A stretch of DNA of 64,000 bases from Gammaproteobacteria bacterium. Lineage in GTDB: Bacteria > Pseudomonadota > Gammaproteobacteria > Steroidobacterales > Woeseiaceae. This document shows positions 9,820 to 18,767 of the stretch, in pieces (the first letter of the stretch is position 1; every line of letters starts with the position of its first letter). The stretch is from the NCBI GenBank assembly GCA_024640305.1, contig JAHEFG010000043.1, forward strand, positions 248,001 to 312,000, given 5' to 3'. The translations under genes and the position numbers were made by a program. The notes beneath the pieces are model-generated. The model searched no databases. It had not been told where the DNA came from and saw only the letters and a list, made by a program, of their open reading frames with translations.

Positions 9820-12044
9820 GCGACCAGACGCGGTTGTCGATTTCAGGAATGAATTGCGCGGGTTGTGTGTCTTCTGTCGAACGTGCCCTCAACGGCGTCG
9901 CTGGCGTATCCACGGCAAGCGTAAACTTCGCCGAACATACTGCTGTCGCTGAGGGTAATGCTTCCGTTCAGTTGCTGATCGATGCGGTTCGCGCTGCTGG
10001 CTACGACGCGGCTGAGCTGGTCAGTGCGGCTGACGAATCAGAAAAGGAATTAGCGGAATCGGCGCACTACCGCTCGTTGTTGAAGAAGGCCGCATTCGCG
10101 GGTGTCGTTGGTTTCCCACAATTCGTTTTTGGAATGGCAGGGCTTTTGCCGACGTTCGAGACAGGCAGCGGCCGACTTTTCTGGTTAGCGATTGGCCTGC
10201 TGACGTTCGTTGTGTTGGCCTACTCCGGAGGCCATTACTTCTCTGGCGCCTGGAAGTCCGCCAGGAACCGCAACACCAACATGGATACCCTGATTGCCCT
10301 GGGTACCGGTACGGCCTGGGTCTATTCGATGGTCATCGTCGCCAACCCAGGCCTGGTGCCATCGATGGCGCAGCACGCCTATTTTGAAGCGGCGGCGATC
10401 ATCATTGCTCTGATCAACCTCGGCTCAGCGCTGGAATTGCGGGCGCGCAGCAAGACCTCCGAGGCGATAAAGCGCTTGATTGGATTGCAGCCGAAGACGG
10501 CGCGTGTTGTGCGCAATGGTATTGAGGAAGACATCGCCATTGAAGAAGTGGGTCTCGACGAAACATTACGCGTGCGTCCCGGTGAACGTCTTGCTGTTGA
10601 CGGCGTCATTATTGAGGGTTCTTCCAGCATCAACGAATCGATGCTCACCGGTGAGCCGACACCTGTGCACAAGCGGGCTGGTGACGACGTGGTTGCCGGA
10701 ACCATCAACAAGACTGGCTCGTTCCTGTTTCAGGCGAAGCGCATCGGTAGAGATACCGCCCTGGCGCAAATCATCGAGATGGTGCGCGCCGCCCAGGCTT
10801 CCAAGCCAGCCATCGGTCGCATGGTAGACAAGGTTGCTGCGGTGTTTGTCCCCGGCGTCCTGGTTATCACGGTAATAACTTTCTTCGCATGGCTGAATTT
10901 CGGCAGCGGCGAGCAGGTCACCAGCTTTGCCATCGTGACGGCGATGACGGTTTTGATCATTGCCTGTCCGTGCGCGCTGGGCCTGGCAACACCCATTTCA
11001 ATCATGGCTGGGGTGGGCAAGGCTGCGGAATTCGGCACACTCATTCGCAACGGCGACGCCCTGCAGCAGGCCGGTAAGCTCGACACAATTATCCTGGACA
11101 AGACCGGCACGGTCACGGAAGGACGGCCGAGTGTCACGTCCGTGCTGGCCCTGGATGCATGGACCGATGCGCAATTACTGCAATGGGCCGCGAGCGCCGA
11201 GAAAGGTTCTGAACATCCTCTGGCGGAAGCGATTGTCACAGCGGCAAATGAACAGCAGCTTGATTTCCTGCAAGTAACGAATTTTTCAGCAATTGCCGGG
11301 CACGGCGTTGCAGCTGTCATCGAAGGTAGATCCGTGTTGTTGGGCAACCGCAGGCTGATGAGCGATCGTGATGTCGACATATCCGCGCTCGAGGCCACGG
11401 TACAGGAATTGACGAGCCTGGCTCAGACGCCCATGTTTATGGCTGTCGACGAGAAAGCCGTGGGCGTCATCAGTGTATCTGACGCGATCAAGGCAGACTC
11501 GGTCGAAGCAATTCGCCGCATGCACGAAATCGGTTTGAAGGTAGTCTTGTTAACCGGTGACAATCATGTCACGGCGAACGCCGTGGCCAAACAAGTCGGT
11601 ATCGACGAAGTTATTGCGGAAGTGCTGCCGCAGGAGAAAGCAGACAAAGTTGCAGCCATGCAGGCTCGCGGGGAAGTAGTCGGCATGGTCGGGGATGGTA
11701 TCAATGACGCTCCGGCCCTGGCACGTGCCGATGTGGGGTTTGCGATTGGCACCGGCACCGATGTGGCGATAGAGAGCGCAGATATCACGCTGATGAGGGG
11801 GTCGTTGCTCGGCGTCGTGGACGCAATTGCCATCTCGAAAGCGACCGTACGCAACATCAAGCAAAATCTTTTCGGCGCATTTATCTATAACTCGTTGGGG
11901 ATTCCGATTGCGGCCGGTGTGCTGTACCCGTTTATCGGGCTATTGCTCAACCCTATGATCGCCGGAGCAGCTATGGCAATGTCTTCTGTAACCGTCGTCA
12001 CCAATGCCAACCGCCTGAGGTTTTTTAAACCAACGGGCAGCTAA
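9816..12044 (+). CDS. copA: Copper-translocating P-type ATPase
   Basis: A 742-residue P1B-type ATPase exporting Cu(I) from the cytoplasm. One N-terminal metal-binding domain carries GMNCAGC (Cys14, Cys17). The TGE actuator motif, the transmembrane metal site CPC (384-386), the phosphorylated Asp428 in DKTGT, the SEHPL histidine and the GDGINDAP hinge are all visible. CPC with GMNCAGC indicates copper/silver rather than zinc/cadmium. It overlaps cusA by 4 bases, so cytoplasmic and periplasmic export are encoded in one unit. Confidence 0.96.
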   Translation: MSDQTRLSISGMNCAGCVSSVERALNGVAGVSTASVNFAEHTAVAEGNASVQLLIDAVRAAGYDAAELVSAADESEKELAESAHYRSLLKKAAFAGVVGFPQFVFGMAGLLPTFETGSGRLFWLAIGLLTFVVLAYSGGHYFSGAWKSARNRNTNMDTLIALGTGTAWVYSMVIVANPGLVPSMAQHAYFEAAAIIIALINLGSALELRARSKTSEAIKRLIGLQPKTARVVRNGIEEDIAIEEVGLDETLRVRPGERLAVDGVIIEGSSSINESMLTGEPTPVHKRAGDDVVAGTINKTGSFLFQAKRIGRDTALAQIIEMVRAAQASKPAIGRMVDKVAAVFVPGVLVITVITFFAWLNFGSGEQVTSFAIVTAMTVLIIACPCALGLATPISIMAGVGKAAEFGTLIRNGDALQQAGKLDTIILDKTGTVTEGRPSVTSVLALDAWTDAQLLQWAASAEKGSEHPLAEAIVTAANEQQLDFLQVTNFSAIAGHGVAAVIEGRSVLLGNRRLMSDRDVDISALEATVQELTSLAQTPMFMAVDEKAVGVISVSDAIKADSVEAIRRMHEIGLKVVLLTGDNHVTANAVAKQVGIDEVIAEVLPQEKADKVAAMQARGEVVGMVGDGINDAPALARADVGFAIGTGTDVAIESADITLMRGSLLGVVDAIAISKATVRNIKQNLFGAFIYNSLGIPIAAGVLYPFIGLLLNPMIAGAAMAMSSVTVVTNANRLRFFKPTGS

Positions 12045-12126
12045 CGTTGGATGCTGTAAAATGCCCCGCAGGCTCGGTAATCTGGGCTCATATCGATTGA
12101 CGCCAAAGTCCCCTGGAGACTACATC

Positions 12127-12858
12127 ATGGTTAAGACGACGCGCAGCAGTTCATTTTATCTGGCCGCAGCATGCTTGCTTTTGGCGGCAGGCATGGCGAG
12201 CGCTTCTGAGCGCAGCGACGCAGACAAGGCTCGAGACGCGCAGCGCAAGCCCACCGAGGTTCTGGAGTTTCTGGGACTGAAGCCTGGAGACACGGTTGTC
12301 GACATCTGGGCGGCTGGCGGGTGGTATACGGAGGTGCTGTCCAATGCTGTCGGTGACGATGGTCATGTCTATAGCCAAAACCCGCCAAATGTTCTGCAAT
12401 ATGGTGACGGCAAATACGACAAGGCGCTGACAGCGAGACTGGCGGACGGGCGGCTCGGCAATGTTGAGCGTACTGATGAGCCGCTGGCGAGCGGTTCCAT
12501 TGCGCCAAACAGCATCGATTTTGCGATTACTGCGTTGAATTTCCACGACGTTTACAACGGCAGCGGGACAGAAGCGACCGCGGACTTTATGGCAGCTGTC
12601 TATGCTGTTCTGAAGCCTGGCGGAATATTCGGCATCATCGACCATGTCGGCAATGCCGACGTAGACAATACAGACATTCACCGCATAGACCCGGAGCTAG
12701 CGAAGGCAGCGGCAGTCAAAGCGGGTTTCGTCGTTGAGGCCCAGAGTGATTTGCTGGCACATCCGGATGACGACCACACGAAAATGGTATTCGATCCGAG
12801 TTTACGTGGGGAAACAGATCGATTCATCTTGCGCTTGCGTAAACCCGAGTCGGAGTAA
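12127..12858 (+). CDS. Exported class I SAM-dependent methyltransferase-like protein
   Basis: A 243-residue protein of the COG4798-like predicted methyltransferase type. The ATG at 12127 has GGAG about 10 bases upstream and gives a clear signal peptide (FYLAAACLLLAAGMASASE). A longer in-frame start at 12061 would bury that signal peptide. The Rossmann motif is degenerate: VVDIWAAGGWYTEVL (about 57-71) replaces the usual acidic-GxGxG pattern, and the post-I region includes FAITALNFHD. Export of a SAM-dependent enzyme would be odd, because SAM is cytoplasmic; it may act without SAM or bind another ligand. It follows copA by 82 bases and may belong to the copper unit. Confidence 0.7.
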   Translation: MVKTTRSSSFYLAAACLLLAAGMASASERSDADKARDAQRKPTEVLEFLGLKPGDTVVDIWAAGGWYTEVLSNAVGDDGHVYSQNPPNVLQYGDGKYDKALTARLADGRLGNVERTDEPLASGSIAPNSIDFAITALNFHDVYNGSGTEATADFMAAVYAVLKPGGIFGIIDHVGNADVDNTDIHRIDPELAKAAAVKAGFVVEAQSDLLAHPDDDHTKMVFDPSLRGETDRFILRLRKPESE

Positions 12859-12863
12859 AGAAA

Positions 12864-13748
12864 ATCGATAAGAAATACTCACTCGCTCTACACGGCGGCG
12901 CCGGCGCTGTCGCGGGTCGCGATTATGCGGTTGTTGAAGATCACCTGCGTGAATTGACCGAGGCAAGCAAGGCCAGGCTTGAAGCCGGCGCGAGCGCGCT
13001 CGACATCGTCGAGTACGCTGTTGCCGAAATGGAATCCAGTGGCTTGTATGTCGCTGGCCGCGGCTCGGCACCGAATACAGCCGGCTATGTTGAGCTCGAT
13101 GCATCGATCATGAACGGCGCGACCCGCGAAGCGGGAGCAGTGGCCGCGATCGTCGGAGTGGTCAACCCAATACGCGTTGCACGGCGAGTCATGCAGGCGA
13201 CGCCGCATGTCATGCTGGCGGGACATGGCGCATTGGCCTTTGCACGCAAACAGGGTTTTGAGGAAGTTAGCGATCCTGGCGCTTACTATGTTCTGCCCGT
13301 CGGTGTTTATGAAAATGAAGTTCACGAGCAGAAGCACGGCACGGTTGGTGCAGTTGCGCTCGATCTTTCCGGCGGTCTTGCGGCAGCAACGTCGACGGGC
13401 GGTACTTTTGGCAAACTGGAAGGGCGTGTCGGCGATTCGCCAATGATCGGTGCAGGAACCTGGGCGGACGATGACATTGCTATTTCCTGCACGGGCACCG
13501 GCGAACACATCATTCGCGCGGGTGGTGCGATCTCGGTTGCTCATAAAGTGAGGGCAGGAGCGACGCCAGAAGCGGCCATTGATGAAATGCTTGCCGAGGT
13601 AAGGCGGCTTGGCGGTGACGGTGGAGTTATTGCCGTGACACCAGACGGCAACATAGTGATGACGTACAACTCTGAAGGAATGAAGCGCGCCTCGGTGAGT
13701 TCGGACACTCCCGTGAGCGTGGCAACATTTGAGGTGGGATCACATTGA
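12864..13748 (+). CDS. iaaA: Isoaspartyl peptidase/L-asparaginase, apparently ATC start
   Basis: A plant-type asparaginase (N-terminal nucleophile hydrolase), 294 residues if started at 12864. The conserved SLALHGGAGAV and the autocleavage site HGTVGAV (Thr160 becomes the nucleophile) are present, as is GGTFGKLEGRVGDSPMIGAG. Homologous sequence extends upstream of the first standard start (TTG 12954), which would remove the essential HGGAG strand. Between the upstream in-frame stop (12840-12842) and HGGAG there is no ATG, GTG or TTG. ATC at 12864 lies 8 bases after GGAG (12852-12855) and is the best-placed initiation site. It hydrolyses isoaspartyl dipeptides and asparagine. Next gene overlaps by 4 bases. 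Confidence 0.85.
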   Translation: MDKKYSLALHGGAGAVAGRDYAVVEDHLRELTEASKARLEAGASALDIVEYAVAEMESSGLYVAGRGSAPNTAGYVELDASIMNGATREAGAVAAIVGVVNPIRVARRVMQATPHVMLAGHGALAFARKQGFEEVSDPGAYYVLPVGVYENEVHEQKHGTVGAVALDLSGGLAAATSTGGTFGKLEGRVGDSPMIGAGTWADDDIAISCTGTGEHIIRAGGAISVAHKVRAGATPEAAIDEMLAEVRRLGGDGGVIAVTPDGNIVMTYNSEGMKRASVSSDTPVSVATFEVGSH

Positions 13749-15121
13749 CTGACATTGCCGCCGAACTGGCCGCCATTGTTGGCGATGATTGCGTGGTAAC
13801 CGGCAGCGTTGTTGAGGAACGCGTGACCAGCTTCTGGAACAGCGCACCAATGCAAGCAAAGGTTATCGTGTATCCGCAGACGACGGAGGAGGTCTCGCAG
13901 GTATTGCGCTGCTGCAATGCGCACCGCCAAAGCGTTATTACACAAGGTGGTCTTACAAACTGTGTCGCGGCGGCAGAGCCGACAGACGAAGATGTCGTGC
14001 TTTCGCTCGACAAGATGAACCGGATTATTGAAATCGACTCTATCGGTGCTACGGCAGTAGTCGAGGCCGGCGCAATACTGCAGACAGTGCAGGAAACTGT
14101 CGCCGAACAAGGCCTGCTCTTTCCGCTGGATCTCGGCGCGCGCGGCAGCTGTACGATTGGCGGCAATGTCGCGACGAATGCGGGCGGCATGAACGTGTTG
14201 CGCTACGGCATGATGCGCAACCTGGTTCTGGGCCTTGAGGCCGTACTTGCAGATGGCACCGTCATCTCGTCGATGAATCGCATGATGAAGAACAATGCGG
14301 GCTACGACCTCAAGCAGTTGTTCATAGGTACCGAGGGTACTCTCGGCGTCGTAACAAGAGTTGTGTTGCGCCTGTTTCCACAACCGGCGTGCACGCATAG
14401 TGCGGTAGTCGCAATGGACGATTTCGATAGCGTTTCCGGTTTCCTGCTGAAACTGCAGCGCGAACTTGCCGACTCCCTGAGCGCGTTCGAGATCATGTGG
14501 GGCGACTACTATGCAGCGGTGACTGGTGACAACGGCCACCGTGCGCCGTTGGCACGTGACTACGGTTTTTACGTCATCTTTGAAGCGGAAGGCAGCAACC
14601 CCGAAGTGGATGCCAGGCGCTTTGAAGAAGTGCTGGAACAGGCGCTTGCAGATGAACTCATAGTCGATGCCGTTATTCCGAAATCCGAAAAGGAAAGCCG
14701 CGCGATCTGGGAGATTCGTGAAAATTTCGAGGGAATTCTCGTTCCGGAACCCGTGTACCTCTATGATGTTAGCCTGCCGATTCGCGATATGGCGGCTTAC
14801 GTTGCTTCAGTTAAAGCAAACGTCGCAAAGCGATGGTCGGGTGGCCAGTGCTACGCGATCGGTCATGTGGCCGATGGCAACCTGCATTTGTTCGTGCGGC
14901 CGCTTGAGCGTGGTGACTTCCATCGCGCGAGCGATGAGTGCGTCTACGGGCCGCTGGCCGAGGTGGGCGGCTCGGTATCGGCCGAGCACGGTATCGGCAC
15001 AGAAAAAATTGGCTGGCTACCGCACAGTCGATCAGCGGCTGAGATCGATCTCATGAAATCGCTGAAAATGCGGTTGGACAGCAACAATATTCTTAATCCG
15101 GGGCGAGTCATTACGCTCTAA
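13745..15121 (+). CDS. FAD-binding oxidoreductase (GlcD/D-2-hydroxyacid dehydrogenase type)
   Basis: A 458-residue flavoprotein of the PCMH/GlcD family. The FAD-binding segment is visible (VITQGGLTNCV, then GGNVATNAGGMNVLRYG and GTEGTLGVVT). The C-terminal GHVADGNLHLFV and SAEHGIGTEKIG are the family's metal and substrate-site motifs. Likely reaction is oxidation of a D-2-hydroxyacid (D-lactate, D-2-hydroxyglutarate or similar); the substrate is not determinable here. The TTG start overlaps the previous stop by 4 bases and has GAGGTGGG just upstream, so translation is coupled to the peptidase gene. Confidence 0.85.
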   Translation: MTDIAAELAAIVGDDCVVTGSVVEERVTSFWNSAPMQAKVIVYPQTTEEVSQVLRCCNAHRQSVITQGGLTNCVAAAEPTDEDVVLSLDKMNRIIEIDSIGATAVVEAGAILQTVQETVAEQGLLFPLDLGARGSCTIGGNVATNAGGMNVLRYGMMRNLVLGLEAVLADGTVISSMNRMMKNNAGYDLKQLFIGTEGTLGVVTRVVLRLFPQPACTHSAVVAMDDFDSVSGFLLKLQRELADSLSAFEIMWGDYYAAVTGDNGHRAPLARDYGFYVIFEAEGSNPEVDARRFEEVLEQALADELIVDAVIPKSEKESRAIWEIRENFEGILVPEPVYLYDVSLPIRDMAAYVASVKANVAKRWSGGQCYAIGHVADGNLHLFVRPLERGDFHRASDECVYGPLAEVGGSVSAEHGIGTEKIGWLPHSRSAAEIDLMKSLKMRLDSNNILNPGRVITL

Positions 15122-15133
15122 AGGATCACGTTT

Positions 15134-16510
15134 ATGGCACTCACAGCGTCAGAGAACACCGGGCAAAGCTGGTCATCCGGTATCACGTTTATGCTGGCAG
15201 CGGTCGGTGCGGCCGTAGGTCTCGGCAACATTTGGAAGTTCCCGTATGTCGCCGGGGTAAGTGGCGGCGGAGCGTTCGTGATCATTTACATCGGCTGCGT
15301 CATCTTCGTTGCGATACCGGTTCTCATCGCTGAGTTGCTCATTGGCCGATGCGGTGGTGGTAGCCCCCCGGTTGCAATGCATTCTGTCGCGAAGCGGTCC
15401 GGTCGAACGGGCTTGTGGTCGGTTGTCGGCTGGATGGGCCTCATCGTTGGTTACCTGATTGCGACCTACTACAGCGTCATCGCCGGCTGGACATTGGCCT
15501 ACATCTTAAAGGCCGCCAACGGTTTTGGCGGCGCAACTGTTACTGATGTTGCACAGCAATTCGATGAGCTTCTGGCGAGCCCGGGAACCCTGATTATCTG
15601 GCACACCGTGTTTATCAGCCTGGCACTTTTCATTGTTGGTCGAGGGCTACGTCGCGGTATCGAAGGTGCGGTCAAGATTCTGATGCCGGCCTTATTTCTG
15701 ATGCTGCTGGTAATGATCGTGTACGCGGCCGTCGCGGGTAACTTCAAGGCGGGTCTGGAATTCATGCTCAGCGTTGATTTCAGCAAGATAACCGGCAGAG
15801 TGGTTTTGGCGGCTATTGGACAAGCGTTCTTTTCGATCAGTGTCGCGATGGGACTGATGATGGTCTACGGCGCGTACGTGCCGAAAAATGTTTCACTAAC
15901 ACGTTCTGCCATGATCATCGCGGGGACTGACACACTGATAGCGCTACTGGCGGGTTTCATGATTTTCCCAATCGTATTCGCCAACGGCCTCGATCCGGCG
16001 GAGGGCCCGGGGCTGATTTTCAAGACGCTGCCAGCGGCGTTCATCGGTATGCCGGGCGGCAGCGTTTTTGGCGCCTTGTTCTTCGTTTTGTTGGCGTTCG
16101 CTGCCGTTACATCAATCATCGCAATTCTCGAGCCGATCATTTCTCATGCTGAGGGTCGATGGCAGATGCAGCGAAGGACCGCTGTCGTGGTTTTTGGTTT
16201 TCTGGCCTGGCTAATCGGTCTCGCGACCATATTTTCGTTCAACATCTGGAAAGATGTTACGCCGCTCGGCATGTTCGAGGTCTTCTCAGGTAAGACTGTT
16301 TTTGACCTGATCGACTACTTCACCGCGAACGTGATGATGCCAGTTGGCGCAATCCTGATAGCATTATTTGTTGGCTGGCGCATGAAGCCGGAGCTCATTG
16401 ACAGTGAGCTGAGTTTTAGCAGCACCTTGTTATTCGCGGCCTGGCGATGGGCGTTACGTGTTGTAGTACCGGTCGCGATTCTCGCCATTCTCATAAGCGG
16501 CTTACGCTAG
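15134..16510 (+). CDS. Sodium-dependent neurotransmitter-symporter-family transporter
   Basis: A 458-residue integral membrane protein of the SNF/NSS family (LeuT fold). The helix 1 signature GAAVGLGNIWKFPYVAGVSG is intact, which forms the sodium and amino-acid sites. About 11-12 hydrophobic helices follow. It should import an amino acid with sodium. Its position 12 bases after the oxidoreductase and downstream of an isoaspartyl peptidase suggests uptake linked to amino-acid catabolism. It converges with the E2 gene. Confidence 0.92.
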   Translation: MALTASENTGQSWSSGITFMLAAVGAAVGLGNIWKFPYVAGVSGGGAFVIIYIGCVIFVAIPVLIAELLIGRCGGGSPPVAMHSVAKRSGRTGLWSVVGWMGLIVGYLIATYYSVIAGWTLAYILKAANGFGGATVTDVAQQFDELLASPGTLIIWHTVFISLALFIVGRGLRRGIEGAVKILMPALFLMLLVMIVYAAVAGNFKAGLEFMLSVDFSKITGRVVLAAIGQAFFSISVAMGLMMVYGAYVPKNVSLTRSAMIIAGTDTLIALLAGFMIFPIVFANGLDPAEGPGLIFKTLPAAFIGMPGGSVFGALFFVLLAFAAVTSIIAILEPIISHAEGRWQMQRRTAVVVFGFLAWLIGLATIFSFNIWKDVTPLGMFEVFSGKTVFDLIDYFTANVMMPVGAILIALFVGWRMKPELIDSELSFSSTLLFAAWRWALRVVVPVAILAILISGLR

Positions 16511-16524
16511 CGGCGTATCGCTTA
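16494..16524. terminator. Stem-loop between convergent transporter and E2 genes
   Basis: Nested inverted repeats: outer arms TAAGCG (16494-16499) and CGCTTA (16519-16524), inner arms TACGC (16503-16507) and GCGTA (16513-16517). The structure overlaps both stop codons of the convergent genes, separated by only 11 bases. There is no strong T-tract, so bidirectional termination is only a possibility. Confidence 0.35.
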
Positions 16525-17754
16525 CAGGAAAATCGTCGCCGGGTGCTCGAGCATCTCCTTGATGCGCTGAATCATCGCGGCGGCATCGTAGCCGTCGACA
16601 AAGCGATGATCGAACGACGACGACAGGTTCATCACCAATCTGACCGCGATCTGGCCATTCAGGACGACGGGTCGTTCGACGGCGCGATTGACGCCGATAA
16701 TGCCAACCTCCGGCATGTTTATGACCGGTGTAGAAGCGATACCGCCGAGCTTGCCCAGGCTGGTAATCGTTATCGTTGACCCGCTCAGTTCATCTCTCTT
16801 GATGCTGTTGTCTCGGGCGGCTTCGGTAACGCGACGAATTTCAGTCGCGAGGCCGTCAATCGAATATGAGTTGGCGTTACGAACAACCGGCACTTTCAGG
16901 CCGTCGCTGGTCTGTGTGGCAATACCCAGGTGCACGGCACCGTGCTGTAAAATGACGTTGCGGTCTTTGTCGTAAGTTGCGTTGCACTGGGGGAACTCTC
17001 TCAGTGCGCGCATCAAAGCGAGTCCGAGCAGCGGCAGTATCGTGAGCCGTCTTGATTTATCGGCCCTCTTGCTGTTCAGGTGTTTACGTAATTCTTCCAA
17101 TTCGGTGATGTCGATTTCTTCGACATAAGTGAAGTGGGGAATTTCACGACTCGCGGTCGCCATGCGGTCGGCTATGATGCGCCGCAGGCCGATAACCTTT
17201 ATTTCTTTGCTCTCAATTGCGGGTAAAGGTTGCGCCCGGATCGTCGTTGGGGTCGCTCCGTCTGCCTGGTCCTGATCGTTGCCATTCGCCGCTGCGGCAA
17301 ACTGCTCAAAATCGGCGCGCGTGATGCGACCGCCAGGCCCCGAACCCGTAATGAGAGTCAGGTCGATTCCTGCGTTCTTTGCCCGCAGCCTGACAGCCGG
17401 TGATGTCATGACTCGCTTGCGAGGTGTCGAGCTCGGTGTTTCTGTCTGAGCTGGCGCTGTTTCCACATTAGCGGTCGGCGACGCAGGCTCTTCCACGGCT
17501 GCTGTAACGTCTGCATCTGTTTCGAAAGTGACGAGCGCCGCGCCTACAGCAACAATGTCGCCCGGCTCACCCGCCAGTTTGATGACGGTGCCTGAAACTG
17601 GTGACGAGAGTTCGACAGCAGCCTTGTCAGTCATCATGGTGCCAACAACGTCTTCTTCCGAGACGCGCTCGCCAACCTTGATATACCACTCGCCGATTTC
17701 GGACTCGACCGTGCCTTCTCCGAGGTCGGGCAGCTTGAAAACGAACTCGCTCAT
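16522..17754 (-). CDS. bkdB: Branched-chain 2-oxoacid dehydrogenase E2 (lipoamide acyltransferase)
   Basis: A 410-residue E2 acyltransferase. A single lipoyl domain (about 1-77) carries the lipoylated lysine in MMTDKAAVELSSP. An Ala/Pro/Thr-rich linker, a peripheral subunit-binding domain (TSPAVRLRAKNAGIDL to GRITRADF) and the catalytic core with the FDHRFVDG active-site motif follow. The start MSEFVFKLPD at 17754 overlaps the E1 beta stop by 4 bases; upstream in-frame sequence is not part of the protein. It forms the core of the complex that oxidises branched-chain 2-oxoacids to acyl-CoA. No E3 gene follows, so E3 must be supplied from elsewhere. Confidence 0.93.
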   Translation of the reverse strand: MSEFVFKLPDLGEGTVESEIGEWYIKVGERVSEEDVVGTMMTDKAAVELSSPVSGTVIKLAGEPGDIVAVGAALVTFETDADVTAAVEEPASPTANVETAPAQTETPSSTPRKRVMTSPAVRLRAKNAGIDLTLITGSGPGGRITRADFEQFAAAANGNDQDQADGATPTTIRAQPLPAIESKEIKVIGLRRIIADRMATASREIPHFTYVEEIDITELEELRKHLNSKRADKSRRLTILPLLGLALMRALREFPQCNATYDKDRNVILQHGAVHLGIATQTSDGLKVPVVRNANSYSIDGLATEIRRVTEAARDNSIKRDELSGSTITITSLGKLGGIASTPVINMPEVGIIGVNRAVERPVVLNGQIAVRLVMNLSSSFDHRFVDGYDAAAMIQRIKEMLEHPATIFL

Positions 17755-18767
17755 TCGACCTCCATGATGTGCTTGATTCCGGCGATCATGCGCTTCTTGC
17801 CCGGGAAATATTGCCACTCAAATGCATGTGGATAAGGCGTGTCCCATCCCGCAATGCGACTGATTGGCGCCTCGAGGTTCCAGAAACAATCCTTTTGTAT
17901 ACGCGCCGCGAGTTCAGCGCCATAGCCACCGAACCGGGTTGCCTCGTGGGCAATCAGACAACGCCCGGTCTTGTTGACGGATGCTGCAAGGGTCGCCACA
18001 TCCAGCGGGAATATGCTCCGCACGTCGACGATTTCGGCATCGACACCGGTTGCTTCTGCCGCCGCGACAGCCACGTGTACCAGCGTTCCGTAGGTAATAA
18101 TCGTAAGCTCTTCGCCCGACCGAACGACTTCGGCCTCGCCGATTGGCACCGTGTAGTGACCCTCCGGCACTTCGCCTTTGGGGTGTGATGCCCAGGAAAC
18201 CGCCGGTCTCTCCGGGTCTCCATCGAACGGTCCATTGTAAATCCGCTTCGGTTCGAAGAAGACAACGGGATCATCGGACTCGATGGCGCTGATCAGCAGT
18301 CCTTTGGCATCGTAAGGATTCGACGGCATGATCGTCTTGATTCCACTGATATGCGCGAAGATAGCCTCTGGGCTTTGCGAGTGTGTCTGGCCACCACGAA
18401 TGCCACCGCCGCAGGGAGTGCGAATGGTTACCGGCGAGAAAAACTCGCCGCAAGAACGGTGACGAAGCCGCGCAAGCTCGCTGACGATTTGGTCAAAGCC
18501 CGGGTAGATGTAATCCGCAAACTGGATCTCGGCTACCGGGCGCAGGCCGTTAACGCCCATGCCGATGGCCGCTCCGATAATGCCGCCTTCAGCAATAGGC
18601 GCGTCGATGACGCGGTGTTCGCCATACTTGCGCTGCAGGCCGTCGGTGCATCGAAACACGCCACCGAAATAGCCAATGTCTTCGCCAAGCGCGACGACAT
18701 TCGGATCCTTGTCCATGACGACATCGAGCGCAGAGCGGATCGCCTCGATCATGTTCATCTGCGCCAT
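17751..18767 (-). CDS. bkdA2: Branched-chain 2-oxoacid dehydrogenase E1 beta subunit
   Basis: A 338-residue transketolase-fold subunit. ALGEDIGYFGGVFRCTDGL near the N-terminus and GIIGAAIGMGVNGLRPVAEIQFADYI are typical of E1 beta. HSQSPEAIFAHISGIK and the C-terminal GAELAARIQ complete the fold. With E1 alpha it decarboxylates 2-oxoacids from valine, leucine and isoleucine using thiamine diphosphate. The start overlaps the E1 alpha stop by 3 bases and its stop overlaps the E2 start. Confidence 0.94.
   Translation of the reverse strand: MAQMNMIEAIRSALDVVMDKDPNVVALGEDIGYFGGVFRCTDGLQRKYGEHRVIDAPIAEGGIIGAAIGMGVNGLRPVAEIQFADYIYPGFDQIVSELARLRHRSCGEFFSPVTIRTPCGGGIRGGQTHSQSPEAIFAHISGIKTIMPSNPYDAKGLLISAIESDDPVVFFEPKRIYNGPFDGDPERPAVSWASHPKGEVPEGHYTVPIGEAEVVRSGEELTIITYGTLVHVAVAAAEATGVDAEIVDVRSIFPLDVATLAASVNKTGRCLIAHEATRFGGYGAELAARIQKDCFWNLEAPISRIAGWDTPYPHAFEWQYFPGKKRMIAGIKHIMEVE

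Noticed and set aside
12954..13748. Isoaspartyl peptidase started at TTG 12954
   Set aside because: This start removes the conserved HGGAG strand, which is encoded in frame upstream with a good ribosome-binding site at 12852-12855.
13541..14539. 332-codon minus-strand open frame
   Set aside because: Antisense to the isoaspartyl peptidase and FAD oxidoreductase genes, without recognisable motifs.
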